A stretch of 64,000 nucleotides of DNA. It comes from CAYVOV01 sp964453525. Its GTDB lineage: Bacteria; Chloroflexota; Dehalococcoidia; Dehalococcoidales; UBA2162. Within the stretch, counting starts at the first letter, position 1. Every line of letters starts with the position of its first letter. The position numbers and the translations under genes were made by a program. The notes beneath the pieces are model-generated. The model searched no databases, was not told where the DNA came from, and was given only the letters and a program-made list of their open reading frames with translations. The stretch lies in NCBI GenBank assembly GCA_964453525.1, contig CAYVOV010000001.1, positions 248,001 to 312,000 on the forward strand, given 5' to 3'. Below are positions 23,447 through 32,557 of the stretch, one piece after another.

Positions 23447-25312
23447 GTGGCAGAAGTAGGCAAACAGGATAGAACAACAAAGTCTGCGGATAAAGTAAAG
23501 AAGTCCGCGGATAAAGCAGCCAAAGCCGGTGAATCTGCGGCCAAGTCTCGCTTGGTTGAAATTCCGGCCACCCTTAATGTGAAGCAGCTCGCTGACCTGT
23601 TGCAAGTGAGCGCCATAGACGTTATTAAGCAGCTGATGCGGAACGGTATTATTGCCAATATAAACCAGGCTGTTGACTATGAATCGGCGGCTGCGGTGGC
23701 AACAGAGCTGGGCTATGAAGCAAAGCCGCAGCCTCAATCAAAGCGAAGGTCTGCCAGCCTTATTAGCGAGATTAAGAAGCAGCAGCTACAGCAGGACATG
23801 GAGCGCGGTAACCTGAAACCACGCCCCCCGGTAGTTACCGTTATGGGACACGTCAACCACGGCAAGACAAGAATCCTCGACGCTATCAGACAGGCTAATG
23901 TGATGGATTCTGAAGCCGGAGGTATTACCCAGCATATCGGTGCCTACCAGGTAGAGGTTAACGGGCAGAAAATAACCTTCCTCGATACCCCCGGACATGA
24001 AGCTTTTACCGCCATGCGAGCCCGCGGTGCTCAGGTAACTGATGTTACGATTCTCGTCGTAGCTGCCGATGACGGAGTTATGCCGCAAACTCTGGAAGCA
24101 ATAGACCACGCCCAGGCAGCCGGAGTGCCTATCGTCGTCGCTATCAATAAGATTGATATACCCGATGCCAATCCGGACCTTGTCAAACAGCAGCTCGCCG
24201 ATGCCGGTCTACTTGTCGAAGAGTGGGGAGGTGATACAGTCTGCGTTGCCGTCTCCGCCAAGGAGAAACTGGGCATCGCTGAACTGCTTGAGAACGTCCT
24301 GCTTGTTTCAGAGATGGAGGAACTTAAAGCAGACCCATCAGGACCGGCGGTAGGGGTAGTTATCGAAGCGAAAATGGACAAGACGAAGGGAGCACTAACC
24401 ACGGTGCTTGTCCACAACGGGACGCTGAGGGTCAGTGATTGGGTGGTGGTCGGTACAACCTGGGGCAGAGTAAAAGCAATGTTTAACGATGCCGGCAAGC
24501 ACGTACGGAGAGCCGAGCCGTCAACGCCGGTGGAAATTCTCGGCTTGAGCGTCGTATCGCAGGCGGGAGATACTCTAACCGCCCTGCCCAGCGAACGCCA
24601 GGCAAAAGCTTTAATAGAGAAACGTCTGGCTCAAGAACAGGGGTCTTCAACGGCACTAAAAGCGGTAAGCCTGACCAATCTTTACGACCAGGTAAGCGCC
24701 GGCCAGGTTAAAGAGCTGAATGTTGTTCTCAAGACCGATGTTCAGGGCAGTATCGAACCGATAAGAAGTTCTCTGGAGGAGCTTGGAACCGATGAAGTCA
24801 AGGTTAGAGTCATTCACAGCAGCAGCGGTAATATAGCCGAAAGTGACATTATGCTGGCCATTGCTTCCAAGGGGATTGTTATCGGTTTTAACACTACTTC
24901 GGAGCCGGGAGCACAGCGGCTCGCCGAGCTGGAAGGAATAAGTATTCGCTACTACAATGTTATCTATAACCTCGTAGATGATGTTAGCAAAGCCCTGACA
25001 GGTATGCTCGAGCCTACGTTCGTCGAAGTCATTGACGGCAGGGCAGAAGTACGGGCGGTTTTTCCCAGTGGGAAAAGGGATAAAGTTGCCGGTGTTTACG
25101 TTACCGAGGGTAAAGTAACCCGTGGTGCCCAGGTAAGAGTGCTGCGAAATGGCGATGTAATCTACGAATCAATGGTAAGCAGCCTGAGACGCTTCAAGGA
25201 TGATGTCAGAGAAGTAATTACCGGATATGAGTGCGGAGTAGGCATCAGGGATTTCAACGATTTCGAGGTCGGCGATATACTGGAATTCTTCAGAACCGAA
25301 GAGGCGACTTAA
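23447..25312 (+). CDS. infB: Translation initiation factor IF-2
   Basis: A GTPase of 621 residues that brings initiator tRNA to the 30S subunit. Order: a short Lys-rich N-terminus, the IF2_N domain (LNVKQLADLLQVSAIDVIKQ), G domain with GHVNHGKT, DTPGHEAF, NKID and VSAKEK, then domains II, III and IV. The N-terminal extension is compact compared with that of enterobacteria. GTG 23447 is chosen because AGAGGAG stands 7 nt upstream; TTG 23417 is in frame but lacks a site. It is followed by rbfA after 12 nt. YlxP, often encoded between infB and rbfA, is missing here and found at 41954. Confidence 0.97.
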   Translation: MAEVGKQDRTTKSADKVKKSADKAAKAGESAAKSRLVEIPATLNVKQLADLLQVSAIDVIKQLMRNGIIANINQAVDYESAAAVATELGYEAKPQPQSKRRSASLISEIKKQQLQQDMERGNLKPRPPVVTVMGHVNHGKTRILDAIRQANVMDSEAGGITQHIGAYQVEVNGQKITFLDTPGHEAFTAMRARGAQVTDVTILVVAADDGVMPQTLEAIDHAQAAGVPIVVAINKIDIPDANPDLVKQQLADAGLLVEEWGGDTVCVAVSAKEKLGIAELLENVLLVSEMEELKADPSGPAVGVVIEAKMDKTKGALTTVLVHNGTLRVSDWVVVGTTWGRVKAMFNDAGKHVRRAEPSTPVEILGLSVVSQAGDTLTALPSERQAKALIEKRLAQEQGSSTALKAVSLTNLYDQVSAGQVKELNVVLKTDVQGSIEPIRSSLEELGTDEVKVRVIHSSSGNIAESDIMLAIASKGIVIGFNTTSEPGAQRLAELEGISIRYYNVIYNLVDDVSKALTGMLEPTFVEVIDGRAEVRAVFPSGKRDKVAGVYVTEGKVTRGAQVRVLRNGDVIYESMVSSLRRFKDDVREVITGYECGVGIRDFNDFEVGDILEFFRTEEAT

Positions 25313-25324
25313 AGGATAATAGCC

Positions 25325-25681
25325 GTGGCTCATCGTATTGAACGGGTGAACAGCCTCATTCGCCAGGAAATAAGTGAACTACTGCAACAAGAGGTTAAAG
25401 ACCCCCGTCTTGACCATACTTTTGTTACCGTAACTGAGGTTACTACTTCATCCGACTTAAAATACTCCAAGGTATTCGTCAGCAGCATCAGCACCGAAGA
25501 AGAGAAACGGAATGTGCTGAGTGCGCTGGCCTCAGCTTCAAGTTTTTTGCGCAGAGAGTTATCGCGACGTCTCAAGCTGAGATATACCCCGGAGCTTGTT
25601 TTTCAATGGGATAATTCGCTTGAGCGGGGAGACCACGTCCTGAAATTGATTGATGAGGTGTCCCGCGAAGAAACCGATTAA
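25325..25681 (+). CDS. rbfA: Ribosome-binding factor A
   Basis: A 118-residue KH-like protein that helps mature the 30S subunit. It shows IERVNSLIRQEISELLQQEVKDP, DLKYSKVFVS and the late LRYTPELVFQWDNSLERG, all standard for RbfA. GTG 25325 follows AAGGAT by about 8 nt. Last gene of the nusA operon. Confidence 0.95.
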   Translation: MAHRIERVNSLIRQEISELLQQEVKDPRLDHTFVTVTEVTTSSDLKYSKVFVSSISTEEEKRNVLSALASASSFLRRELSRRLKLRYTPELVFQWDNSLERGDHVLKLIDEVSREETD

Positions 25682-25702
25682 TAACCCGTTTGCGCGCTAT
25701 AT

Positions 25703-26461
25703 ATGAATGTAAAAGGCGTTTTCTTTGATCTGGGCGGCACACTCTTGATTTACGATGATATGTCTGCTGCGTGGTCTGACTGGCTTTCAGAGTTCTATGC
25801 CTTTTTAAAGAAGCGAGGTCTGGCAATTCCCAAGGAATTTTTTGCTGAAAGTTGCGATGGTTTCTTTAGCCGTGAAGAACCTCCCAGGCGAGAAGACGGT
25901 CTGACTATCTTCGAACGCCGTATCCAGGCTTTGTGCTCCGAACTTAAAGTCAGCGTGACTGTTACTGATATAAAGCACGTAGCTGCTGTGATTTTCAATG
26001 CCTGGCGGAAATACATGCATCTCGACCCGGACTGCTATCCGGTACTGGAGACACTCCGGCACCACAGAACACTCGGTTTAATTTCAAACTTCGACCATCC
26101 GCCGTATGTGTATGATTTCGTGCGAGAGTTGGGTCTGGAAAAATTCCTCTCAACTGTAGTTGTTTCAGGTGATGTCGGAATAAAAAAACCTGACCCGGGG
26201 ATTTTTCACCTGGCTCTCCAGAAGACAGGACTTCAACCAGAAGAAGTCGTTTACGTCGGCGATACTGAAGAAGATATTACAGGTTCCCTTGCTGCGGGAC
26301 TCGTCCCCATCCTTATTCAGCGGGACCGATTTGAAAAGGTTTTCAAAAATGTCGACTTCCGAACCGACTACTCATCCACACATCTCCAACCAGATACGAA
26401 AAATTTAGCCGGTATCAGGACAATCACCAGCTTGCCAGAGATAATTGACATACTCGAGTGA
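25703..26461 (+). CDS. HAD-superfamily hydrolase
   Basis: A 252-residue HAD phosphatase-like enzyme. Motif I is FFDLGGTL (nucleophile Asp), motif II is LISNFD, motif III is the Lys in VGIKKPDPGIF and motif IV is YVGDTEEDI. The helical cap between residues 20 and 100 is of the C1 type, as in phosphoglycolate phosphatases and haloacid dehalogenases. The second Asp of motif I (usually DxDGTL) is Gly here, as often in the haloacid dehalogenase-like and some phosphatase branches. Substrate unknown. It follows rbfA by 21 nt without a clear ribosome site. Confidence 0.82.
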   Translation: MNVKGVFFDLGGTLLIYDDMSAAWSDWLSEFYAFLKKRGLAIPKEFFAESCDGFFSREEPPRREDGLTIFERRIQALCSELKVSVTVTDIKHVAAVIFNAWRKYMHLDPDCYPVLETLRHHRTLGLISNFDHPPYVYDFVRELGLEKFLSTVVVSGDVGIKKPDPGIFHLALQKTGLQPEEVVYVGDTEEDITGSLAAGLVPILIQRDRFEKVFKNVDFRTDYSSTHLQPDTKNLAGIRTITSLPEIIDILE

Positions 26462-26550
26462 AGGAACTATATTTCCAGAAGCAACTACCTCATAGGGGCA
26501 CAAATGCTATAATACCAGACATCATATTTTACACAACATTACTTTATACA

Positions 26551-26559
26551 TGGTATAAC
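26551..26559 (+). promoter_or_regulatory. Extended -10 promoter of the aminotransferase
   Basis: TGGTATAAC lies 21 nt before ATG 26581, with AAGGGG as ribosome site between. No good -35 box. Confidence 0.45.
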
Positions 26560-26580
26560 ACTACTCAAAGGGGCGTGCAT

Positions 26581-27753
26581 ATGAAATATTCATCTCTCGT
26601 AGACAGGATTCCCGACTACCCGTTCAGGAAAGTAGGGAGATTGTCCAGGGAAGTGGAACAGAGAGACGGTGTAAAGGTAATTAATGCCCGCATCGGGATT
26701 CCCGATGTCGAAGCTCCAGGAGCAATCAAAGAAGCAATGTCCAGGTTTATTCTTGAGGACAGGTCAACCTTCGGCTATCCTGTTGACGTCCACCCGGAAC
26801 GCGGCATTCCGGAGCTTATAGAAGCAATAATCGAACAATACCGGGAAAAGTACTCCGTAAAACTGGAACCGGAAAATATTACCGTCACCGGTTGGGCTAA
26901 GGAAGTGCTCCATAACCTGACCAGACTTTTCGGTCCGGGCACTATCCAGATTCCGGACCCGGTATATCCTGCCTATGAGGCAGCCACAATACTATCACAT
27001 CATGATATCGTGAGAGTCAGAACCTCGGCCGATACCAACTGGCTACCTGAATTCAATTTCAAAGGCAATAATACGGTTGCTTTCTACTTCTGTGACCCCA
27101 ATAACCCCCTCGGCAATATGGCAGACGAAGAGTATTATTTTTCACTGGCTGGGGAAGCAGCAGCCGAGGATGTGGTCGGCGTTTTTGATAAAGCCTACAA
27201 GGACTATGTATTCGATGAAAACACGAAGCCGGTATCGATTACGCAAATACCGGGATTGATGGACTACGGGTATGAGGTGGTGTCTTTTTCAAAGCATTAT
27301 AACTTTGTCGGAATTGGCCTTGGCTGGATTGTCAGCAGTAAAGAGAATATAGATAGGTGGTTCAAGCTGTCCAGCCAGTACGGTCAGGGCGTGGAGTGGT
27401 ACAAGCAGAAAGCGGGGGTCGAAGCGCTGACCAGCCCTGCTGTTAAAAATGAAATGCAGCAGTACTGGAGCGAACTGAAAGGAAGAAGAGACATCTTTTC
27501 CAGAGGCCTCAACGAGCTGGGTCTGAAGGTGGAAGTGCCATTGGCAACCCCTTATCTCTGGATAAAAGTGCCGGATGGTTACGATGATGAAGATTTTGTC
27601 CTGAATAGGTTGATAAACGAAGCTCACGTAGCATTTATGCCTGGTTCCTACTTCGGGGCAAACGGCAAAGGATACTGCCGGGCTACCATCTTTCTTCCGA
27701 AGACAGAGATTGAGCAGGCGCTCGACCGGATAAGTAAGGTGAGAGACTGGTAA
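26581..27753 (+). CDS. Class I/II PLP aminotransferase, DapL-like
   Basis: A 390-residue pyridoxal phosphate enzyme. Fold type I features are the substrate end ARIGIPDVEAPGAIKEAM, the aromatic FGYPVD, the DPNNPLGN loop (family PNNPTG), DKAYKDYVF and the Schiff-base Lys in VSFSKHYNFVGIGLGW. The overall pattern is closest to LL-diaminopimelate aminotransferases and related alanine/aspartate aminotransferases. A DapL role would fit with the dapA, asd and dapB genes at 36-39 kb, but other substrates are not excluded. Start ATG 26581 has AAGGGG and a promoter; the open frame reaching back to 26458 does not. Confidence 0.82.
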   Translation: MKYSSLVDRIPDYPFRKVGRLSREVEQRDGVKVINARIGIPDVEAPGAIKEAMSRFILEDRSTFGYPVDVHPERGIPELIEAIIEQYREKYSVKLEPENITVTGWAKEVLHNLTRLFGPGTIQIPDPVYPAYEAATILSHHDIVRVRTSADTNWLPEFNFKGNNTVAFYFCDPNNPLGNMADEEYYFSLAGEAAAEDVVGVFDKAYKDYVFDENTKPVSITQIPGLMDYGYEVVSFSKHYNFVGIGLGWIVSSKENIDRWFKLSSQYGQGVEWYKQKAGVEALTSPAVKNEMQQYWSELKGRRDIFSRGLNELGLKVEVPLATPYLWIKVPDGYDDEDFVLNRLINEAHVAFMPGSYFGANGKGYCRATIFLPKTEIEQALDRISKVRDW

Positions 27754-27858
27754 GATTAGAAACTATTAAAAACCAGTGATATCAGGTAAAAGCGGAGGGA
27801 ATTGTAAGGGGCTAAGCAGTTCTTTCGGGACTAATCTCCCTGTTTTCTAAAGGGGGGG

Positions 27859-28023
27859 ACTTGCCCTAAAAGTCATTCTGGAGTCCGCCAGAGGCGGACT
27901 CCAGAATCTCAGGGTGGTGAGTCAAGGTAATCCCCTCCTCCCTGAGACCCTTCGCGGAGTTTACACTGAGCAGAGCGAACGTGCTCCGGGGTGACAGGGA
28001 CACACGACTTTTGAGGCAGGGCT
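27859..28023 (-). repeat. Dispersed hairpin repeat, family A, copy 3, nested
   Basis: Runs from ACTTGCCCTAAAAGTCATTC to CGACTTTTGAGGCAGGGCT; these ends are imperfect inverted repeats shared with copy 4. The core GAATCTCAGGGTGGTGAGTC is the reverse of copies 1 and 2. It contains GTCCGCC-AGA-GGCGGAC. Family B sequence lies on both sides (CTAAAGGGG before, CTAAAAGGGG after), so it is inserted in a family B element. The remainder of the 27754-28128 gap shows no gene. Confidence 0.78.
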
Positions 28024-28105
28024 AAAAGGGGTAGTAAGGAGGATTTTATTATAAATCCCTTTCAGTCTCCTTCAGGATGAATCCCTTTACGAAAAGGGGA
28101 GGTAA
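28024..28105 (+). repeat. Dispersed repeat, family B, copy 2 (right part)
   Basis: Contains AAATCCCTTTCAGTCTCC and CCCTTTACGAAAAGGGG, close to the 6446-6537 copy in the same order. The left part of this copy, with CTAAAGGGGGGG, is before the nested element at 27847-27858. Confidence 0.55.
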
Positions 28106-28128
28106 GAATCTCAAAGGTAAGACCGATT

Positions 28129-29055
28129 ATGGACGGCATTCTGAATATAAATAAGCCTCAGGGTAAGACCTCTTTCAGCATGGTATCCCTTGTCAAACGG
28201 CTGAGTGGAGAGCGGCGTGTCGGTCACGCCGGCACTCTTGACCCGGCTGCCACCGGTGTCTTACCTGTTTGTCTCGGTCAGGCGACTCGAATCAGCGAGT
28301 TCATTATGGAAGACTCCAAGGTCTACCGTGCCGGGATTGAACTTGGCGTGACTACAGACACCTATGATGCCGAAGGAACGGTCACCCACCGTAAAAATCC
28401 GTCAAGTATCAGCCATACCGACGTTGAAGCGGCGCTTTCATCATTCCTCGGTACAACACACCAGGTGCCTCCAATGTACAGCGCGGTGAAGTACCGGGGT
28501 AAACCGCTTTATAAGTGGGCGCGAGACGGCGTAACGGTTGAGCCGAGAAGCCGGCCGGTAGAAATCTATAACCTCGAACTCGTTGAATGGCGGCCGCCGG
28601 TAGCCACCGTAGAAGTTGTCTGCGGTAAAGGTACTTATATCCGCTCCCTGGCTCATGACCTCGGGCAGGCTCTCGGATGCGGAGCACACCTGAAGAGCCT
28701 GGTACGCTCCAGATACGGCATTTTTGATATAAAGGATGCTCTCTCAATAGCTCAACTGGAAGACGCTTTCCGGTACGGTTACTGGCAGCACTACGTTTAT
28801 CCGATAGACGCCGTGCTGTGGCAGTGGGCAGCCGTGGTCGTCAGTGATGATGAGAGGGAAGATATCAGGAACGGGCGTCCCCTGTTATTGAATGACTACG
28901 AAGGGACTGAGAGAAGCTATCTTGAACAGGACACTGAAGATAAGGCTCCAGCCGAGAGACGATGCCGCGTTTACGCACTCGATGGAAGTTTTTTAGCCGT
29001 GCTGCGCTTCGATTCGGAAAAAGGTCACTGGCACCCTGAAAAAGTCTTTCAATAG
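28129..29055 (+). CDS. truB: tRNA pseudouridine-55 synthase
   Basis: A 308-residue enzyme that converts U55 of tRNAs to pseudouridine. The family start GILNINKPQGKTSFSMV and the catalytic Asp in GHAGTLDPAATGVLP are present, as are YSAVKYRGKPLYKWAR and CGKGTYIRSLAHDLG. A C-terminal PUA-like part follows (VVVSDDEREDIRNGRPL). Its start ATG has only weak ribosome-site similarity (AAAGG). In many bacteria truB directly follows rbfA; here an HAD gene, an aminotransferase and repeats separate them. Confidence 0.96.
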   Translation: MDGILNINKPQGKTSFSMVSLVKRLSGERRVGHAGTLDPAATGVLPVCLGQATRISEFIMEDSKVYRAGIELGVTTDTYDAEGTVTHRKNPSSISHTDVEAALSSFLGTTHQVPPMYSAVKYRGKPLYKWARDGVTVEPRSRPVEIYNLELVEWRPPVATVEVVCGKGTYIRSLAHDLGQALGCGAHLKSLVRSRYGIFDIKDALSIAQLEDAFRYGYWQHYVYPIDAVLWQWAAVVVSDDEREDIRNGRPLLLNDYEGTERSYLEQDTEDKAPAERRCRVYALDGSFLAVLRFDSEKGHWHPEKVFQ

Positions 29056-29156
29056 TCGTAAAACCTTCCTCAGAAAAAAATATTTCAGTCTCAGACGGCT
29101 TGACAGTTTCGCCTAATAGATATATAGTCCAGTAGTGCTTGGAAGGAGGCAATATA

Positions 29157-29297
29157 GTGCAGGCGTATTGCTTTAAATGCAGAAAGAAAGTAGAGGCAAA
29201 AGACGCGGAAAAGGTCACTCTGAAGAATGGAAGGTCGGCAATGCGGGGTGTCTGTCCGGCTTGCGGAACAAAGGTATTCAGAATCGGCCAGGGTTAA
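29157..29297 (+). CDS. DUF5679 zinc-ribbon protein
   Basis: A 46-residue protein with two Cys pairs, AYCFKCRKK and GVCPACGTK, and the ending VFRIGQG. This is the DUF5679 pattern, a tiny zinc ribbon common in Chloroflexota and Actinomycetota, of unknown role. GTG 29157 has a near-perfect AAGGAGG 7 nt upstream, so it is certainly translated. It follows truB by about 100 nt and precedes the glycosyltransferase. Confidence 0.88.
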   Translation: MQAYCFKCRKKVEAKDAEKVTLKNGRSAMRGVCPACGTKVFRIGQG

Positions 29298-29328
29298 AAA
29301 GAAATCTAAATGACACGTTGAAGAACCA

Positions 29329-29334
29329 TATAAT
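29329..29334 (+). promoter_or_regulatory. Possible -10 box for the glycosyltransferase
   Basis: A perfect TATAAT 20 nt before the ATG at 29354; no good -35 box was found at the expected distance. Confidence 0.35.
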
Positions 29335-29353
29335 GTGGCGGGTTTGAGCTGAA

Positions 29354-30493
29354 ATGAAAATAGCATTGGTCTCACCTTATGATTTTGCATTTCCCGGTGG
29401 TGTGACCAGCCACATATCATCACTGGAACGCTACCTCACCCATATGGGACACGAGGTCAAGGTTATTGCACCGGCATCAAGAGAAATCTCCGCTTTCGGG
29501 GAAAGATTTATCCCCATCGGCAAGCCACGCGCAATTCCCGCCAGCGATTCAGTTATTAGGATACCTATTTCTTTACATTTAGCCCCTGAAATTAAAAAAG
29601 TACTTGAGAGAGAGAAATTTGATATTATTCATCTCCATGAACCATTCATGCCGATGCTATGCAGCGCCATACTCCGCTTTTCAGATGCAACGAATGTAGG
29701 CACTTTCCACGCCTGGGACGGCAAACCGGGCTATAACTGGGGCAAACCGATCTCTACCTGGATGATTAACCGGCGGCTACACAAACTCGCCGGAAGAATC
29801 GCCGTGTCCAATATGGCCATGTCTTACGCTCAGAGAAACGTCCCCGGTGATTATGTGATAATCCCTAATGGCATAGATACTGAGTTCTTCTCCCCGGACG
29901 TATCTCCGATTGAGGAATATTCCGACGGAAAGAAGAATATTTTATTCCTGGGCCGGCTGGAGCGCCGGAAAGGGCTGATATACCTCATCAAGGCTTTTTA
30001 TGATGTCAAGCAAGAGATTCCCGATTCACGTCTCATCGTTGGCGGACGCGGCACCAAGCTTCGTAAGCCATATGAGAAATGGGTTAAGAACCACGGACTG
30101 GAGAACGACGTGGTATTCCTGGGATATGTTGCCGAAGAGGATAAACCCCGGTACTTCAGGACTGCCGATGTCTATTGTTCGCCGGCAACATCACGGGAGA
30201 GTTTCGGAATTGTTTTACTGGAGGGTATGGCTGTCGGGACGGCGGTTATAGCCTCGAACATAGACGGCTATAACAGCGTCATTACTCATAACCTGGATGG
30301 GATGCTGGTACCCCCCAGAGACACCGAAAGCTTAGCCCGCACTCTGGTATCCTTGCTGAGGGACGAATCACTCCGGCAGAGGATTTCAGCTGAGGCAATT
30401 AATACGGCTCAACAATATAGCTGGGAGAAAATAGCTCAGAGAGTATATGACTTCTATATACAGTCGCTAAACAAATCCGCCTGGGTAAAGTAA
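29354..30493 (+). CDS. GT4 glycosyltransferase, PimA-like
   Basis: A 379-residue retaining glycosyltransferase with the GT-B fold. The N-terminal loop PYDFAFPGGVTSHISSLE, IIHLHEPFMP, the acceptor-site FHAWDG, the donor-side LFLGRLERRKGL and the E-x7-E motif as ESFGIVLLEGMA are visible. These resemble phosphatidylinositol mannosyltransferase PimA of actinobacteria. The next gene encodes a CDP-alcohol phosphotransferase, as in the actinobacterial PI/PIM pathway, so a membrane glycolipid is the likely product. The sugar and the lipid acceptor are not determined. Confidence 0.85.
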   Translation: MKIALVSPYDFAFPGGVTSHISSLERYLTHMGHEVKVIAPASREISAFGERFIPIGKPRAIPASDSVIRIPISLHLAPEIKKVLEREKFDIIHLHEPFMPMLCSAILRFSDATNVGTFHAWDGKPGYNWGKPISTWMINRRLHKLAGRIAVSNMAMSYAQRNVPGDYVIIPNGIDTEFFSPDVSPIEEYSDGKKNILFLGRLERRKGLIYLIKAFYDVKQEIPDSRLIVGGRGTKLRKPYEKWVKNHGLENDVVFLGYVAEEDKPRYFRTADVYCSPATSRESFGIVLLEGMAVGTAVIASNIDGYNSVITHNLDGMLVPPRDTESLARTLVSLLRDESLRQRISAEAINTAQQYSWEKIAQRVYDFYIQSLNKSAWVK

Positions 30494-30539
30494 TTGCCGG
30501 AATTTCAGACCATGCTGACTCCTATTAACTTGATAAAAA

Positions 30540-31199
30540 GTGGAAGGCCGTTTGGATAGTAAGAGTATTGCTTCTAGAGAAAAACAGTCAACGGGAGAGT
30601 TTTCCGGAGTCCGAAAAACTGCAGCCTACCATCTTACCCGGTTCTCAGTCAGAATTTTATCCAGAACCGGCATACCGCCAGATACGGTAACCTGGTCCGG
30701 ATTTATTATTACTCTCGGCGCCGCAGCACTGATTATCACCGGTCACCTCTTCGCTGCCGGCTTTGTTGTACTTGTCGCCGGCTTCTTCGATATGCTTGAC
30801 GGGGCATTAGCCCGCAGCACTGGCAGGATTACCCGGTTTGGCGGCATTCTGGATTCCACGCTCGACCGCCTGTCCGAGGCAGCGCTGTTACTCAGTGTTC
30901 TTTTTGTCTATGCCTCAGGTAACTCGGTTCCCGGATTAGTGCTGGTTGGTCTGGCACTGGTCGGGTCTCTGATGGTGAGCTATATCCGGGCAAGGGCTGA
31001 GGCGCTGGATTTACAGTGTGAGATAGGTCTTTTTACCCGACCGGAGAGAGTAATCGTTCTGGCATTAGGGCTGCTGTTCAGCCGGTTTGATTACGCGCTG
31101 ACAATCGCTCTGGTGATTATTGTCGTTTTCAGTTTTATCACTGTCCTGCAGAGAATATTCAATGTCTGGCGGCAGACAAAAAAATCATCCAACCGGTAA
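30540..31199 (+). CDS. CDP-alcohol phosphatidyltransferase
   Basis: A 219-residue membrane enzyme that swaps CMP of a CDP-linked lipid for an alcohol. The full family motif D-x2-D-G-x2-A-R-x8-G-x3-D-x3-D is present as DMLDGALARSTGRITRFGG followed by ILDSTLD. About six hydrophobic segments are visible. Together with the PimA-like gene 46 nt upstream it suggests a phosphatidylinositol-phosphate synthase-type step, though glycerol-phosphate or another alcohol is possible. GTG 30540 has a weak ribosome site; TTG 30552 is an alternative. Confidence 0.85.
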   Translation: MEGRLDSKSIASREKQSTGEFSGVRKTAAYHLTRFSVRILSRTGIPPDTVTWSGFIITLGAAALIITGHLFAAGFVVLVAGFFDMLDGALARSTGRITRFGGILDSTLDRLSEAALLLSVLFVYASGNSVPGLVLVGLALVGSLMVSYIRARAEALDLQCEIGLFTRPERVIVLALGLLFSRFDYALTIALVIIVVFSFITVLQRIFNVWRQTKKSSNR

Positions 31200-31203
31200 G
31201 GGA

Positions 31204-31232
31204 TTGTCTGTTGATTTTATCTCGAATATAAT
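31204..31232 (+). promoter_or_regulatory. Promoter of purA
   Basis: TTGTCT (31204-31209), 17 nt, TATAAT (31227-31232). The TTTGGAGGG ribosome site lies between it and ATG 31251, giving a leader of about a dozen bases. Confidence 0.6.
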
Positions 31233-31250
31233 AGCGTTTGGAGGGAAACA

Positions 31251-32534
31251 ATGCCAGTTATCGCTGTAATAGGAGCCCAGTGGGGAGATGAGGGAAAAGG
31301 AAGAATAGTTGACATGCTCGCCGAGCAGTCAAAGGTGGTAATACGTTTTTCCGGCGGTGATAATGCCGGGCATACTATAGTAAATCCCCAGGGTAAGTTT
31401 GCCCTGCAGTTAGTCCCTTCCGGTATTTTTAACCCCGAGACCACTTGCATAATCGGCAACGGAGTGGTAATTAATCCGGCAGTCCTGATTGCAGAGATGG
31501 ACAGGCTCAACCAGAAGGGTGTCAGTACCGATAACTTGGTTATCAGTAACCGCGCCAATCTGATTATGCCGTATCACCTGGCGCTTGAAGGTTTTGAGGA
31601 AGAAGCAAGAGGGAGCAAGGCGATTGGAACAACCCGTAAGGGCATCGGTCCTGCCTTTGCCGATAAAACGGCCCGTCTCGGTATCAGGGCCGGAGACCTT
31701 CTGGATAAAGAGGCGTTGAGAGAACGCCTTCTCCCCATACTCGAATATAAAAACGCTATTATAACTAAAGTTTTCGGTGCCGAAGCTATCTCCCTGGATG
31801 AAGTACTCGATCAGTACCTCCGGTACGGCGAGCGACTGGCTCCTCAAATAGGTGAGACGACGGTAATTATCGACGATGCTCTGAAGCGAAATGAGCGAGT
31901 GTTGCTCGAGGGTGCCCAGGGAACGCTGCTCGACCCCGACTTCGGCACTTATCCTTATACCACTTCTTCTTCTCCACTGGCAGGAGGAGGCTGTATCGGC
32001 GCTGGTATCGGTCCCACCAATATCGACGCCGTGCTTGGCGTCTTCAAGGCATATATAACCCGTGTCGGTGCCGGGCCGATGCCGACCGACCTCCAGGACG
32101 AAACCGGCAAGCTGCTCAGGGACTGCGGTCAGGAATACGGCACGGTCAGCGGTAGGGCACGCAACTGCGGGTGGTTTGACGCCGTAATCGCCCGCTACAG
32201 CACCCGCATCAATAACTTCACCGGGGTGGCAATCACCAAGCTCGATGTACTCGATAGTCTGCCCAGTCTGAAGATATGCCTGAACTATAAGATGGACGGA
32301 GAAACAATCGATAATTTCCCGGCAAGTATATCCGCTCTGGAGAGGTGTCAGCCTGTTTATGAAGAGCTGCCTGGCTGGCAATCTCCAACCTCACAGTGCC
32401 GGAAATTCGAGGATTTACCACCGCAAGCCCGCCGGTACATAGATAGACTGGAGGAGCTTATCGGCTGCCCTGTTAATTATATTTCGGTAGGTTCGGCAAG
32501 AGAGGAGATTATTCAGAAAACGCCAATCCTGTAG
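31251..32534 (+). CDS. purA: Adenylosuccinate synthetase
   Basis: A 427-residue GTP-dependent enzyme joining IMP and aspartate on the route to AMP. It has the P-loop start GAQWGDEGKGRIVD, GGDNAGHTI, IGTTRKGIGPAF, LLEGAQGTLLDPDFGTYP and the late TRINNFTGVAITKLDVLD. Length and motif order are normal. GGAGGG precedes ATG 31251. It may continue into the GNAT gene 24 nt downstream. A PurO-like IMP-forming protein is encoded at 55.4 kb. Confidence 0.97.
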   Translation: MPVIAVIGAQWGDEGKGRIVDMLAEQSKVVIRFSGGDNAGHTIVNPQGKFALQLVPSGIFNPETTCIIGNGVVINPAVLIAEMDRLNQKGVSTDNLVISNRANLIMPYHLALEGFEEEARGSKAIGTTRKGIGPAFADKTARLGIRAGDLLDKEALRERLLPILEYKNAIITKVFGAEAISLDEVLDQYLRYGERLAPQIGETTVIIDDALKRNERVLLEGAQGTLLDPDFGTYPYTTSSSPLAGGGCIGAGIGPTNIDAVLGVFKAYITRVGAGPMPTDLQDETGKLLRDCGQEYGTVSGRARNCGWFDAVIARYSTRINNFTGVAITKLDVLDSLPSLKICLNYKMDGETIDNFPASISALERCQPVYEELPGWQSPTSQCRKFEDLPPQARRYIDRLEELIGCPVNYISVGSAREEIIQKTPIL

Positions 32535-32557
32535 TTAAGGCGCCGGAGAGTAACATA

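Noticed and set aside
31410..32381. A 323-codon open frame antisense to purA
   Set aside because: It lies fully inside purA on the other strand, has no family features and no start signals; purA is certain.
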